Below, piece after piece: positions 1 through 11,575 of a DNA stretch of 64,000 nt. The notes below the pieces were generated by a model that saw only the letters and a list, made by a program, of their open reading frames with translations, was not told the origin of the DNA and did no database searches. Position numbers and translations under genes: made by a program. Each line of letters begins with the position of its first letter. The first letter of the stretch is position 1. This stretch comes from Rhytidiadelphus loreus. Taxonomy: Eukaryota; Streptophyta; Bryopsida; Hypnales; Hylocomiaceae. The DNA lies in NCBI GenBank assembly GCA_947034895.1, contig OX344761.1:29648863-29712862 (forward strand), written 5' to 3'.

Positions 1-773
1 TTATTTTTGGGGCAATTGCATAGTATGTCACATTAATTACATACCCACCAAATTTCAAAAAGCCTAAAGTAGAAGATTTTTGCACATGCTGGCCAAAGTT
101 GTCTAAGTTGCTCCAAAAGTTCAAGGTAGCATAAATTTTGACTTAGGCATCTGATTGGAAAAAAATTCCAACAAAGGGATACATATTCATACATTGTGTC
201 AAATTTTGTAAACTTCCAACCAAAATTGACTTCATGCACAACCACCCAAGATTCTTGCAAATGTTGAACAATCACTTGTTCTTTTAGGGGTTAATATATT
301 GTTTTCTTTGGTAAAATAGAGAAAGATGGTTTACAACATTCAAATATCCAATTTGGTGATCTACATATTTTACAAAAGTAAAACTTACTGCATTTTCCAC
401 AGTAATTTTATATTTTAGTACTAATAGTGTTGAATAAATGAATCTTTAATTTATTTTTAAGTTCTTAGTTAATTTGTGTAAATTAAGGAAAAAAAATATT
501 GTGGTTTTTCTACTTGTAAAACCTAGGAATTCATCAAACATTTTTCATTTGAATATATGATTTAGGATTCCTTCTCATTTCCCCATTCATTAAGAGCTTT
601 AGTCAAATTTGTTTGGAAAAACTTCAATAAAACAATTGTTCATTCCATTTGAGGCAATGAATAAATGTATATAAAGATGAAGTTGTAGTTCTTAATTACT
701 TGTATAAGGACCCAACATTTATACATAAACAATCATTTGAAGGTCGATACAATCAATTTTTTTTGTAAAGATT
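1..773. other. AT-rich spacer, no gene seen
   Basis: AT-rich sequence with frequent stops in all frames. The one longer frame (33-275, minus) has no domain I recognise and looks like chance. No repeat structure was seen before the tandem array that starts near 774. Confidence 0.6.
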
Positions 774-1012
774 CTCCTCCGTTATCTAGTTATGTACTAA
801 ATGACTAAGTGGATGGACTGATGGAGTATTAATTCTAAATCTATATTACACTCTCCTCCGTTATCTAGTTATGTATTAGATGACCAGGTCGATAGGGTAT
901 TGATTCTAAATCTATATTACACTCTCCTGAGTCTCCTCCATTATCTAGTTATGTACTAGGTGACCAGGCGGATGGGGTATTAATTCTAAATTTATATTAC
1001 ACTCTCCTCCAA
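774..1012. repeat. Three-copy tandem repeat, ~80-bp unit
   Basis: Three successive copies begin with CTCCTCCGTTATCTAGTTAT or a close variant, near 774, 853 and 933. Each ends with ATTCTAAATCTATATTACACT. Copies differ by scattered substitutions and copy 2 carries a short extra CTCCTGAGT segment, so this is an old minisatellite rather than a fresh duplication. It is non-coding. Confidence 0.85.
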
Positions 1013-1640
1013 ACTAAATCAAGACCATCAAATCTTAAGGATCTACAATCCTCTTAAAGAAATAAAGGAGATGCAAATTACATGACATTATTAACCAATG
1101 TTGGGGATCCTTTCTTTTTCTTTTCTTTTTTTTGAAACAAATGAATTGGGGATCCCTTTTGATACTTTGTGAAATGGAAAATGTCCCCGAGTTTCATTAG
1201 TTCAAGTTTTTGAAGATGGCACTACAATTTAAACCAAAGATCCTTGTGGTATCTTGGAGGGCATTATATCTTCCTCCCTTAGATCCATGATAGAGAAGGA
1301 GAGACCAATAAGCATTGTGCCATCTGTCAATGAATGTGCCCCGTGAGGGTTACTTATGAGATTTTACCGCATGCATCCCTGAAGTTCTTTTGAGTACAAA
1401 ATCCAGCAATCCAACAAAGGATTATTCTTGAATTCAATAATTGATATACGACCATTTAATTTAATTTAATTTAATTTCTTTATTTAACACAAAGAGCAAA
1501 GAGTCTTTCAAAGGGCGAAAAAGGGAGAATCGGTATACGAACACTGGTACCAGACTTCCAGCCCCAGAACACTTCCTTGGAAAAAAACAGGAAAGCAAAA
1601 TAATTCAACATCTGTCTGGTCAAATTCGCCACTAACTTCG
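1013..1640. other. AT-rich spacer with TTTAA microsatellite
   Basis: No gene is seen. A short TTTAA pentanucleotide run lies near 1456-1477. Composition becomes GC-richer from about 1640, marking the edge of the island that holds the AHL gene. Confidence 0.5.
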
Positions 1641-3655
1641 ATGCACATCGATCACAGCAAAGCAGGAAGCCAGGAAGAGATGGAGCTCGTGGCAAGAATT
1701 GAAGAGATAAGCTTCGTTAAGTTTAGTTGGAGAGAACGGAGGTGCAGGATGCGTTCCCGGCAGTCGGTGCCCGGACAGCGGGCGTCCCCCCTTCCCCGCA
1801 ATTCTCACGCGCCCATATCCTCCCCCATATTGTCAAGGCAGTCAAAGCCCGCTGTTGCGTGACCCTCGCTTGCTTGCTTGCTAGCGCCCCAGCAAGCTCC
1901 ATTAAACTTGCCGTCGTCAGAGCGCGAATCATGACGACCCGACCCGCGTCACCCGAAACAAAGCGGTCTTGGACTGGACGGGGCACTAGGCCCCGCACCC
2001 GCCGCTTCGATCCGCGAGTCCCCGTACTGTAGCTTTCGTTGCTGGCGAGGTTCCGGTCACGGTGCAAGGCTCTGACGAGCTAACGAGATTACTGTGATGG
2101 CTAAGCTAGCAACTATGTTTTGTCCTAACAGTCCTAACAGTCAGACACTACATTACCAAAGTCACACTATTTTGAATTAGTGCAGGTTGAAATATTGCTC
2201 TATTGAACCAACATCCAAAGCAACGAAATTTGGGGGTGATACTAATTTTCATTGTGACGCTACTTCCCCCTCACTATTCGAACAAATCAGCCTAGTACGA
2301 CCCGTCACTCGATCCACGACGTAACTGACCCGTCGCCCTCGATTTAAGTTTGGCTGCTACAGTGGCCCACGCCCAGGGTCTGTGCAGAACGCCGTCCTCT
2401 TACCCTTGCTCGCCCCGGCCCGGCTGACTGGGAGGTCCAGTCTACAGTGGCCCTCGCGGGCTCACACTCCTCGTGGGCCTGACACGCAGAGATTTCAATC
2501 GACGACAACTGCAACCCCGGGTAGCGAGCGCCGCACTTTCAGTGGCTCCTAGCCTGGACCCTGTCTGCATTGAGAGGCGTATTCGACGGGCCATCCCTGC
2601 TAGTGGGATTGTTTCTCGTCTTTGTGCCAGGGAAAAAGCAAGATCGGGGAGTAGCTAGACGGCGAGCGGGCCTGGGTTGGCTACCTTTTCAGGTGTCGGA
2701 ATTTGCATGGACGGTGCGCGCATGCAACCAAACTAGCTACTTCCTGGCTGATCCCCGCTGTGCATACTGTGGATCCGTTAGAAGGGAGAAGTGGTTTGTA
2801 GTTCTCGCTTCTGGAAGCTTTTGGTAGAATCTGGCATGCATCTGGTTGAACGGTCTTCAGTACGTAGTGAACAACAACTACGTGCCGGTCGCTAGATTCC
2901 CTGTGGTACATCGTCCTTCAATGACAGGACGTTTGCGACAGGCACTCGTGCATGATTCACAGTACCACACCTCGTACTCAAGCAGTACAGCTTCGGGTGT
3001 TTCCTCGTGAGTGTGGAATCAACACATAGACAGCGGTGACTGGGGTTTGTGGCAGGAGATTTGCTGCTGGTATGAAATCGATAGTAATACGGACCATCTT
3101 GAAGCGAAGGAAGGTTCAGCTTGCGTAGTCTGTTTAAAATCTAAGCACCTGCAATCCGAGTGGGGATATCTGAGGCAGTCTAGTACCACCGAACAATCTC
3201 ATACATGATAAAACATCCTCCTCCTGTCATTTTCTATTTTTCAAACTCAATAACTTGAAGCGCCGTGGTTAGATTCTCACACAAATTTTCTTAGAAACGA
3301 CTTTGGAGTTGAACAACAAGCGAATTACATCCTGCAGTTTAGACAAAACAAATAGCTATACGCTTCTCCGAGCTGCAGTCCTGATTACGAAGGCGATCAG
3401 TTGCGTAGCATCTAGCTTGGGCTCCCTCCGTCCCTCCCATGCTGCGTGGTGGGCCTGCTCAAGAGCCAAAGTGATATTCCAGGGTGTTGGGTCACGCTCA
3501 TCGAGGATAGGCCCGGCTTCGTGACGAGAGCCCGGACGCAAGAAGTAAGTGTTTCCCGCACCTCATCAGTTTGTTTGTGAGGGTAGCTAGGCTGACCTGA
3601 GGAGAGGTAGAAGTGCCCCTGACTCGCTCGCTCCCTCCGTCTCTGCGTCGCTTGT

Positions 3656-3661
3656 ATGTGA
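3656..3661 (+). promoter_or_regulatory. Start-stop uORF (ATG TGA)
   Basis: An ATG is followed directly by TGA upstream of the AHL start. Minimal start-stop elements are known to stall scanning or terminating ribosomes in plants. Relevance depends on the transcription start lying upstream of it, which is not known. Confidence 0.3.
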
Positions 3662-3717
3662 GGTAGCCCGAGTGTGCGCGCTGGCGACCCTAACTTCGTA
3701 TAAAGTGACTCAGATTG

Positions 3718-3738
3718 ATGCACCGTGGGGGATCGTGA
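3718..3738 (+). promoter_or_regulatory. Six-codon upstream open reading frame
   Basis: This frame reads M-H-R-G-G-S then TGA, about 90 bases before the AHL ATG. It would be translated first if it lies in the leader, and could lower AHL output. The sequence shows only the frame; use is inferred. Confidence 0.3.
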
Positions 3739-3822
3739 GGGGCCACGCCGAGAAGCTCTGGGAGGACAGGCACAGACAACCGCACCAGCAGCCGCACCAG
3801 CCTGTGCCGCTGGAGTTCGGGC

Positions 3823-4050
3823 ATGTGTTTATGGCCGGGGTCGGCGAGGGGGGAGCGGAGGCGGGATCGCGGCCGTCTCCGCCCGGGAACAACTCGTCGG
3901 ACGAGGAGCAAGGCAGCGGCGGCAGCGTACCGGGCAGGCCCCACAAGCGCAGCAAAGGCAAACCCAAAGCGCCGCCCGGCCCCGGCGAGGCGTCGCGCAA
4001 GCCGCGAGGGCGACCTCCCGGGTCGAAGAACAAACCTAAACCCCCGGTGA
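3823..4050 (+). other. Overlapping out-of-frame upstream ATG/ORF
   Basis: An ATG at 3823 lies eight bases upstream of the AHL ATG in a different frame and stays open for 75 codons into the AHL coding region. The product is Arg/Ala/Pro-rich, as expected from a shifted GC-rich gene, so it is probably not a functional protein. It has G at -3, whereas the AHL ATG has T at -3 and G at +4. Scanning ribosomes could therefore start here and miss AHL. Confidence 0.4.
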
Positions 4051-4688
4051 TCATCACGCGCGAGAATGGAAATGCCATGCGTCCGCACGTGCTCGAGGTG
4101 GCGAGTGGGCACGATGTGTGGGAGAGCGTCGCCGACTTCGCGAGGCGTCGGCAACGCGGCGTGTGCGTGATGGGCGGGAGCGGCACGGTGACGAATGTGA
4201 CGCTCCGGCAGCCGACGACGCCGGGCGCCACGGTGACCATCCACGGTCGGTTCGAGATCATCTCGCTGTCAGGCTCGTATCTGCCTCCGCCTTCCCCCGT
4301 ACCGCCGACGGGGCTCACCATCTCGTTCGCGGGTGCGTCGGGTCAGGTGCTTGGGGGGTACGTGGCGGGGGCGCTGATGGCCGCCAGTCCCGTGCTGGTG
4401 ATCGCGACGTCGTTCACGGGTGCGACGTACGACCGCCTGCCTCTGGCGGACGACGAGCCTCCGCTGCTGCAAGCGCCGGGGGCTTCGGGGGCGCCGGCAA
4501 TGCAAGGGTCGGAGATGACTTCTTACAACCCTTCGACGGCCTTACAGTCGTTGTACAGCATCGTCCCTCAGGGTGGCAACAATCCGAATTTGAGCAGCCA
4601 GCAGGCCGCGCAATTGACGACGGCGCAGGACGTGCTCAGTCAGTGGGCGTCGAGTGGCAGTCACGCGCAGAGATCGCAACCATACTAA
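3831..4688 (+). CDS. AT-hook motif nuclear-localized (AHL) protein, AT-hook + PPC/DUF296
   Basis: Encodes 285 residues in one exon. Residues about 55-75 hold an AT-hook with the RGRP core followed by [10 protein letters not shown], which binds the minor groove of AT-rich DNA. Residues about 84-205 form the plant PPC (DUF296) domain, including [11 protein letters not shown] and [11 protein letters not shown] near 139-149. The family trimerises through PPC in the nucleus, binds matrix-attachment DNA and recruits other regulators in growth control. The N terminus is Gly/Ser/Pro-rich with a basic HKRSKGKPK patch; the C terminus is Gln/Ser-rich. An intronless gene fits clade A of the family. I chose the first in-frame ATG. 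The frame is open back to a TAG at 3588 but has no other ATG, so an upstream exon adding N-terminal residues remains possible. GC content is far above the neighbouring spacers. Confidence 0.93.
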   Translation: MAGVGEGGAEAGSRPSPPGNNSSDEEQGSGGSVPGRPHKRSKGKPKAPPGPGEASRKPRGRPPGSKNKPKPPVIITRENGNAMRPHVLEVASGHDVWESVADFARRRQRGVCVMGGSGTVTNVTLRQPTTPGATVTIHGRFEIISLSGSYLPPPSPVPPTGLTISFAGASGQVLGGYVAGALMAASPVLVIATSFTGATYDRLPLADDEPPLLQAPGASGAPAMQGSEMTSYNPSTALQSLYSIVPQGGNNPNLSSQQAAQLTTAQDVLSQWASSGSHAQRSQPY

Positions 4689-7600
4689 CCAGGACGACGG
4701 ACGACTGAGCTCGCGGGATTAATCGAGTTGGGAACCCGGAATTCTGCGCGGCTATGTCCGTGATGCATGGATGTTGTGGTCCCTTGGGCGTCGCTCTGCA
4801 ATAGCAATTGGAGCTTCTGGGGTTGTTGTTTTTGCAGTCACACAGTCGGGACAGGCAGGCATGATGGTAGATTTAGGGCATGCAAGTCTTCAAAACCTCG
4901 ACGCTTCCGGAGCCTTGTACTGTAAATCCAGTGACTGCCCAGGGTATTTATTCATGGAACCTTTCTTAATTTTTTTAAATTGTTTTTTCCAACTTCATGT
5001 ACATGATAGTGTGGAGCAACCGGTGACAGGCCACAAGTCCAGTCTGAATCTACCCTGGAGGAGGTGCAGCTACCTGCTTGCTCTGCTCAGAAGGGCCGTG
5101 ACTGCCTTGGTGTCAAATCAGCCTTGTCCCTCTAATTTTCCGTTGGCAAATCGGGTCTAGATAAGTAGGAACGGGGGTTCAGCGTTGATTCAATTCGGTG
5201 GCAGTTCGCTCTGTTTGGGTGTAGATTGAGGTGTCGGGTAGGTTTTTCCGTGTGTTGCCGCACTTGTCTGAAGGTTTCATGGGAGAATAAGCCTTGGTAG
5301 CTAGCTGGCAGTTAGATAGGCAGGTAGGTATGAGTGGAGTTCGCAGGCAGCGTCGATTCGGGTGACGTGGTCTGGTAGGAGGTAGATGCAAATTAGTATC
5401 CGAGACTTGCGAGTCCTTGTGGTTATGTCTAAACGCCGTCGATCCTGGAATCCACTGGCCTGGGGGCTGTGGACGTTGGGGAGACGTTTCACTTGCAGCA
5501 AATTTTGCTAGACAGTGTAAATGCGAACTATCAATTGGTTGCCTGCTCGCTCCGTCAGTGCGGGCAACAGGAGCAGTCGACCGCGGGGGCCATGTACCAG
5601 TGACCAGCTGGAGCTAGCTAGACAGTCCCCTTGTTGGGATTCGAGGTCTGATGTATTCAACACTTGATATATCCGTGATTAAATTGATGAAGATCCCCGA
5701 TGATCACGTGAACACACATGTTGTAGAGTTGTCCCGACTTTGAATTGAAAGCAGGCATGATCTGCGGACTTTTGATTTTTAGTACTCTGTTTTCCTAAGA
5801 CCAAGGACTGAGAATGCTTTATGTGCTTCTGGAGCTACTTTATGATTGTTACACTGCCCTACTTATTGTATGTAACGGTGCCTTTCATCAGGTTTGGGGA
5901 GCCATGCAACTGGAAGGAATGGTTCGAATTTGGGTCTAAGTTTTCTAGAATAGTCTGGAGTTGCCTAGGATTATTGTTGTAATTTGCCGCTGGTGGCGAT
6001 TGATTGTTAACGACCTCGTAAGGAGTATTTGGATACACGCAGCATCTGAGAATGGAACAGACCGTGGGCTTGTATGAAGTTGCATAACGCTCTGGTAGCG
6101 CTCTGAACGTCTGTTGCGGTGCTACTTCAGATACTTTGAGGTATGGAACTACATGGATTACATCTGAATCGTGTTAGCTGTTCTGCATATACCGATTTCT
6201 GTACTAGAATGCCCTGTTGCCAGCAGTGAGTGTGCTCTGCAATTCCGTGCCGGATTATCGATAACAGGCTTTGTGTAACTTCTCCAAACTCTGCAGTGTC
6301 CTGCTTTCACGACGCCATTTGCGGATAGCATTTATCATGAAAATATTACTGTATCTGAATTCCAAACAGGTCTGACTAGCGTGTACCAGTACTACGATTG
6401 GATACCTCCGATCCAGTGAAGGACCCTAGGATATCATGTCCGTGGACATCTAGATGTTGGTAAGCTTTATTTGACTGTTGGGGAATTCTCAACTCCGATC
6501 CTAGCTTCGCTTCTTTTTTTGTGAATTTTGCAGGTGTCTGTTCAGTAAGTATCTCTCACAATGTAACTTTGATGATCATTTCTGGACTTGTGTGTGTTCA
6601 AGCAGACGTCGCGCTTCTCGAATACAATTCTGAGTTGGGAGCACTGCCGAGTCAGTGAATCTTGGATGTTGTTAAATCTATTTTGAGCCAGGACCCCTAA
6701 GTTTATAAATTCTGGCATTTCTCAGTATATATTCGTCTCCGGTGATCAGATTTGGCATCTGAAGGATTCTTGCTCTGCAGAGGGGAGCGCCCTTGCGACA
6801 TCATGATTTGAGACAGTTGCCCTGGCTATTCGATAGCTCAGATTTAAAACAGTATCGAGTACTCATTGAAGTCTGCATTCAATTCGCCGAAACTGGGTTC
6901 CATCGGTTTGGATACTTCGTCTTTCATAAAAAAAACTGCCTGAAATTGATCATTGTGCGGGTTTAGTCTTGGCAGAAAGTTTCCGGGCTGACATCTTCAT
7001 GGTTATTTAAGGTTATACCTGTAGTAAATTCAATTGCATAGTTATAGATCATGCATGTGCATGCTATTGCGGATATATCCATCTCGTCCATGCAGTTCCT
7101 ACTATGTAAAGCGCAATTGTTTATTTCACAGAAATTCTCTGAAATATCTGCCTGGTATCTTTCATTATATAATCAATCTGATGATGTTTTAGCTGTGAAG
7201 CTAGGTTTATGGCACCGCATGACATCGTTTTGTACCTTCAAACCTAAGCTCACGAGACTCTAGTACGATGTACATATATTATGATGAGGTAGTTGATCAC
7301 CTTATTCTAGAGAATCTAGAAAATTGAAGTTTCTTGAATGACAAGACGGAATTTCTTGTCAAATTGAAGTTTCCAGAGTCAACAGTTTAAGCTTAGAAAC
7401 AGAATGTTCAGTTCAGCAACCGTTGTGCTTGTCTTTTCATATTTTATGCAAAGCAGCGGAAGGTTGGACTTGTCTTTTGCTGTCTGTACTGTAGTTACCG
7501 CGGTGCGCGCGGCCTGTACTGATTGACTCACCGCTAGCTGGAGCGAGCTCCTGATCTTAATATTAAAATTAATGTTTTTTATATTGTATAATCTCGTGTT
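4689..7600 (+). other. AHL 3' UTR and downstream flank
   Basis: Unique-looking sequence of intermediate base composition follows the AHL stop. Small frames here have no recognisable domains. A polypyrimidine stretch ending in TTTTGCAG near 6513-6533 could be a splice acceptor in a long, spliced 3' UTR. Composition returns to the AT-rich background near 7560-7600, so the transcript probably ends before this. The poly(A) site was not determined. Confidence 0.4.
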
Positions 7601-8538
7601 TATACATAGTAAGTAGAGCCGATCGAGTTGAAGTTGATTATTTAGTTCGTCTAGAGTTGCTACTTTTGGGTTTGCTCATGCACTTGGGACGGACGTCCAA
7701 GCACATTCTTCAATATTTGAGCTACTGTGGCAGAACGGACACAAAGATTCCTCTTTGCAGAATGACAAGAGGAGTACGACGCGGCAATTAAACAAAACTT
7801 ACTGAATCTTATCTGCTGACGTTATTGGTCAAGGCAGACGGACTGACGGAGCTTGCAACAAAGTAGTAAAGATATTCAGTTTCTTTTTGAAAGTTAAGTC
7901 AAGTAATTAACCTTTTGTTCAAGTCAGTACAGTCAAAACTAATTGACTAAGGAGAGCCCACTTTGGGTTTCTTTGAGAACTTGGGCATCCTCTATTGACT
8001 TCATAATCATGGCACGAGATTTTTAGGATGAATGCTAATCATCCTAATCTAATCTACATGGGAAGCTTTGTTTCACATCATTCTGATAAAAATTACGAAA
8101 GTTAGAAAGTTTTTTTGAATTTTCACATCAAATCAAGTAACTGAAAATATGTTATAAAAAAGTTTGATTAATTTTATTTGATTGTGTAGATTTACGTTTA
8201 CTACAGATACGTTTGAATCATTCAATTTCAAATAATGAGATGAGAGTTATATTTTGCAACCAATGATGGTAGAAAAAACATATAAATTCATTTTTTTATT
8301 TTAGTTTTGAAATTTTTCAAATAAAATTAAAAAATATAGGATGTATGCTTCTTTCTATAAGACTAGAACATTGTTACCATTGACGTAGTTTGTTTTTTCA
8401 TGAATCCAACATCACCTAAGTCCACTTTGTAATTTTCTTAAAGAAAATACAAAAGGTTTTTTGGTTAGAATTTTTCATGTAATCTCAATTTATTTTCTCA
8501 CATATTTGCTAAATTGAACAAGCTATAGGATATACATG
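7601..8538. other. AT-rich spacer, no gene seen
   Basis: AT-rich with frequent stops in all frames. Nothing coding or structural was found before the inverted-repeat element at 8541. Confidence 0.5.
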
Positions 8539-8540
8539 TA

Positions 8541-8842
8541 TGGGCAATTTCATTAAAATGGCACCATTTTTTACAGTTCAAACCGGATGGTCTGAAATGT
8601 ACAACTGTCCTAGATGTTTGAAATCTATATTTTTCCTAAATGTAACTCTTACACCTTTCCTAGATGTAACTCTTACAATTCAAATCGCATAGTCTAAAAT
8701 CTATGCCAATCCTAAATTTCTAAAATCTAAACCAATCATAAATTTCTAAAATCTATACCAATCCTAGATGTCACTTTTACAGTTCACACTGGGCAGTCTA
8801 AAAATGGCACATGGAATACCACCATTTTAATAAAATTGCCCA
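8541..8842. mobile_element. MITE with ~21-bp terminal inverted repeats and TA flanks
   Basis: The left end reads TGGGCAATTTCATTAAAATG and the right end is its reverse complement with one mismatch. Both are flanked by TA (8539-8540 and 8843-8844), as for Tc1/mariner-type insertions. Inside, short motifs such as CCTAGATGT and CTAAAATCTA recur. About 302 bp and no coding capacity, so a non-autonomous element. Confidence 0.75.
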
Positions 8843-11389
8843 TATGTTTTTCCTAAAAATGTTGAAAGACAAACCTTTACCTTTAGGATGGGCAAGCCCT
8901 ACATTTTGAAGTTTAGGCACATTCAACTTGCAATTAGTAGGGACATTCATTCTAAAATTTGGAAGGACGTACTTGAATAAGTTAAGTAAATGATCTCATA
9001 GGTAATTTTGATAAATAAATGAATATAGATGAAGATTTTACCCTTGCTTTAGGTATGAGTATTTAAAAGCAGTTTTGGGCTTTAAAACACTATAGTAAAT
9101 TAGGGATTAAAATATGACTTGAAATTTGCTAAGCCTTCAAAAACTAAGGGATATGAACTTGATATTGTCACCTATGAGTTTTCTCAATAAGACTTTTGAT
9201 GAACTATTATCAATATGACCTTATCCTATAGTTGTGCAATGTCTAAAATACGCACATTTATAATATATTGTCTCTAGTTATAGTTGAACAAAGTTATTAT
9301 TATTATAAAAATATTGGATCTTTTTGGCAACTAAAAAAAGATTCAAATATATTCTAGCATCCATTAGTAGGATATAAATAAATTATGAATCTTTAAAGTA
9401 CTATTAGTCTAGATGTACTAAAAAACTAGTTAGTACACCTTGCTTTCATTTCTTGATTGTGTACACCTTATGTTATCAATATCTAGATTTTTTAACATTT
9501 ATTGGTCAAAATGTAGGTGTCGCCTTTTAGACACTAGGTGTTGATTATGGGAGCACATACCTTACAACTTTACACATGGTTCATTTAATGGTTACCAAGT
9601 AATAGAGTCTCTAGTAAATGATTTTGGGTTCCCTTGAAGGTACTTTGAACATACACCTACGTGAAACATTTTGATTTTTTCAAGTCTTGACTATGAAAAT
9701 TCATAAAGACTACAAATATTCTCTAAAAGACATCATTTTTTTTTGGAAAATTTATGATTTCTTATTGTATGCAAGCAAAAGAAAAATTGTAAATTTAATC
9801 TAGTTATGCACATTAGTTTGAATGAACAATTTTAAATCTTTCTAACTTCAAGTGCAAATTCAACATTGTTTTCTTCTAATTCTTTAGGTATAAAGTAACT
9901 ATGCCTAATTTTGACCCCTTTCTAAAACCAACCCCTAGAAATTCTTGCTTGAAATTTATTACCTCAATTCATGATTCATGAGAGTCTAGGGCTACTTTGG
10001 GATACACCTATTTTTTGCATTTTGAAAACTCATAATTCATTCATATAGTGTCAAAAAATACATAAGAAGAAAGTCTAAAATATTTTGACTTTTGACTTTT
10101 AATAAGATTTGACAAAAATTAGACAATTAGATAGTAGGGGCAATGTCTAATTGCTTATTTAGAAGCAATTAGTTGTATTTACCTTACAATAGGCAATATA
10201 GTACTCTGTATATCTTCAAAATAAAGAATTCCCTTGTAGTATAAAGGACTCAAATGACAACAAGTACCTAATGTCTCATTGTTCAATAAGAAACATTTCA
10301 TTGTAGAAGCATTACGAGCGACTAGTATTTAGTTGCACTAGATTTTTCCTTCTTCATGTAAAGAATTTCTTCAATGTATTGAGGATTTGAACGACAAGAA
10401 GTATCTAATGTCTCATTGCCTAATAGAAGGCATGCAATTGTGTAAACATCATGATGTCAAACATGCGTGGATATAAGGAAAACGTATCATTCCTTCCTTT
10501 ATGAGTGCACATTTAAATCAAATTAAGGTCCCCATTCATAGAGGGCACTCTAAGGACCTAATTATGTTCTTATGATAGCATCATTTTCAAAAAGTAATTT
10601 ACAATATTCATTTATAAACTCAATTTTCACAATTTCTCCTAAAAAATGTTCTTTATAGTTTAATTTGTTTGCTAAAATAATCTCATTATTGGGATTAGTA
10701 TATTTCAATTCCATCTTAGAACTATTAATGGCTTAGTTTTTTCTTCTATATTGTACCTACTTTTACATAACAATGTTTATAGGAATGAAATCAAGTGTTT
10801 TGTTTTTTGTTTTTTTCCCGGATCTCAACTCGATTCTTCAACATAAAATATTCAAAATTCAAAATTAATAGTGCCAAAATTTTAAGCTAAGGCGATTCAA
10901 AGCCAATAAATCTAAACGAGTAAGGTGCAAAACAACTTGTTTTCTTCATTTTAAATGCAAATTTCTTGCAATCTATGGGGTCAAAGTTTCCGAAATTTCT
11001 TCCACACATTCTTCTACTAGTCTAATGCAAGAGAACCTACTATTAGATATGGGGTAAAAAAAACTAAACTTTTACGCTCTTTGCAATAGAAATGATAGTT
11101 TTGAATGTTTTTTGATGAAAAAAAGGCTTTAGAACTTCATAGGTTAATACACACTTTTTACTATCAATGTATGTTTTTAGTGACACATACACACTCAATT
11201 CTATTACAAAAAATCACATACAAATGTGAAGTAAGGGTTTTGACAATTGCAAAATGGTTTCTAAATCACCATCTTCATTCCTTACAAATTCAAGTAATGT
11301 AAGGTAGGCCCTCCTAAATGCAACACTAACCCTAAACCGCTATCTTCACTATGTGCACATCTCCAAAATCTATTATGTACCTATGTGAA
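8843..11389. other. AT-rich spacer containing a dispersed-repeat relative
   Basis: No gene seen. About 10620-11160 is recognisably similar to about 40425-40935, sharing landmarks such as CTTGCAATCT followed by a GGTCAAA-type motif and a CCACACATT motif. It is therefore a diverged copy of the large inverted-repeat family described at 36.9-42.7 kb. Confidence 0.55.
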
Positions 11390-11575
11390 TGAAATTGCTA
11401 TTTTTGAACCAAACTTTGTTCCTTCGTAACTTTTGCATACAATATCCAAATGTCACGTTCTTTGGTGCGTTGGAACCTCCTTTTCACCTTCATATGACAA
11501 TTTAACTAGTCTAAGGGTAGTAACTAAACGCAGTAGCAACACAGTAGCCGTTTGGGGGTACCGGCACCTTATCGT
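11390..11575. repeat. Dispersed repeat, copy 1
   Basis: Contains AACTTTTGCATACAATATCC, then a GTTCTTTGGTGCGTTGGAAC block and a downstream ACTAG/GTAGCAAC block, in the same order as at 13800-13985. About 2.4 kb apart and in the same orientation. Non-coding; probably fragments of one transposon family. Confidence 0.75.

Larger units (their letters stand above)
1641..3830 (+). promoter_or_regulatory. Probable AHL promoter and 5' UTR, GC-rich island
   Basis: This stretch is much richer in G+C and CpG than the spacers on either side and has no convincing coding frame. Pyrimidine-rich CTCGCTCGCTCCCTCC-like sequence near 3620-3640 resembles a plant 5' leader. If the leader includes 3650-3830, it carries a start-stop ATGTGA at 3656-3661 and a six-codon upstream frame at 3718-3738. 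The transcription start and any leader intron cannot be placed from sequence alone. Confidence 0.45.

Noticed and set aside
3672..3830. N-terminal extension of AHL starting at 3672
   Set aside because: The codon at 3672 is GTG and the frame holds no ATG before 3831. Plant nuclear genes rarely start at GTG, so the extension is treated as leader.
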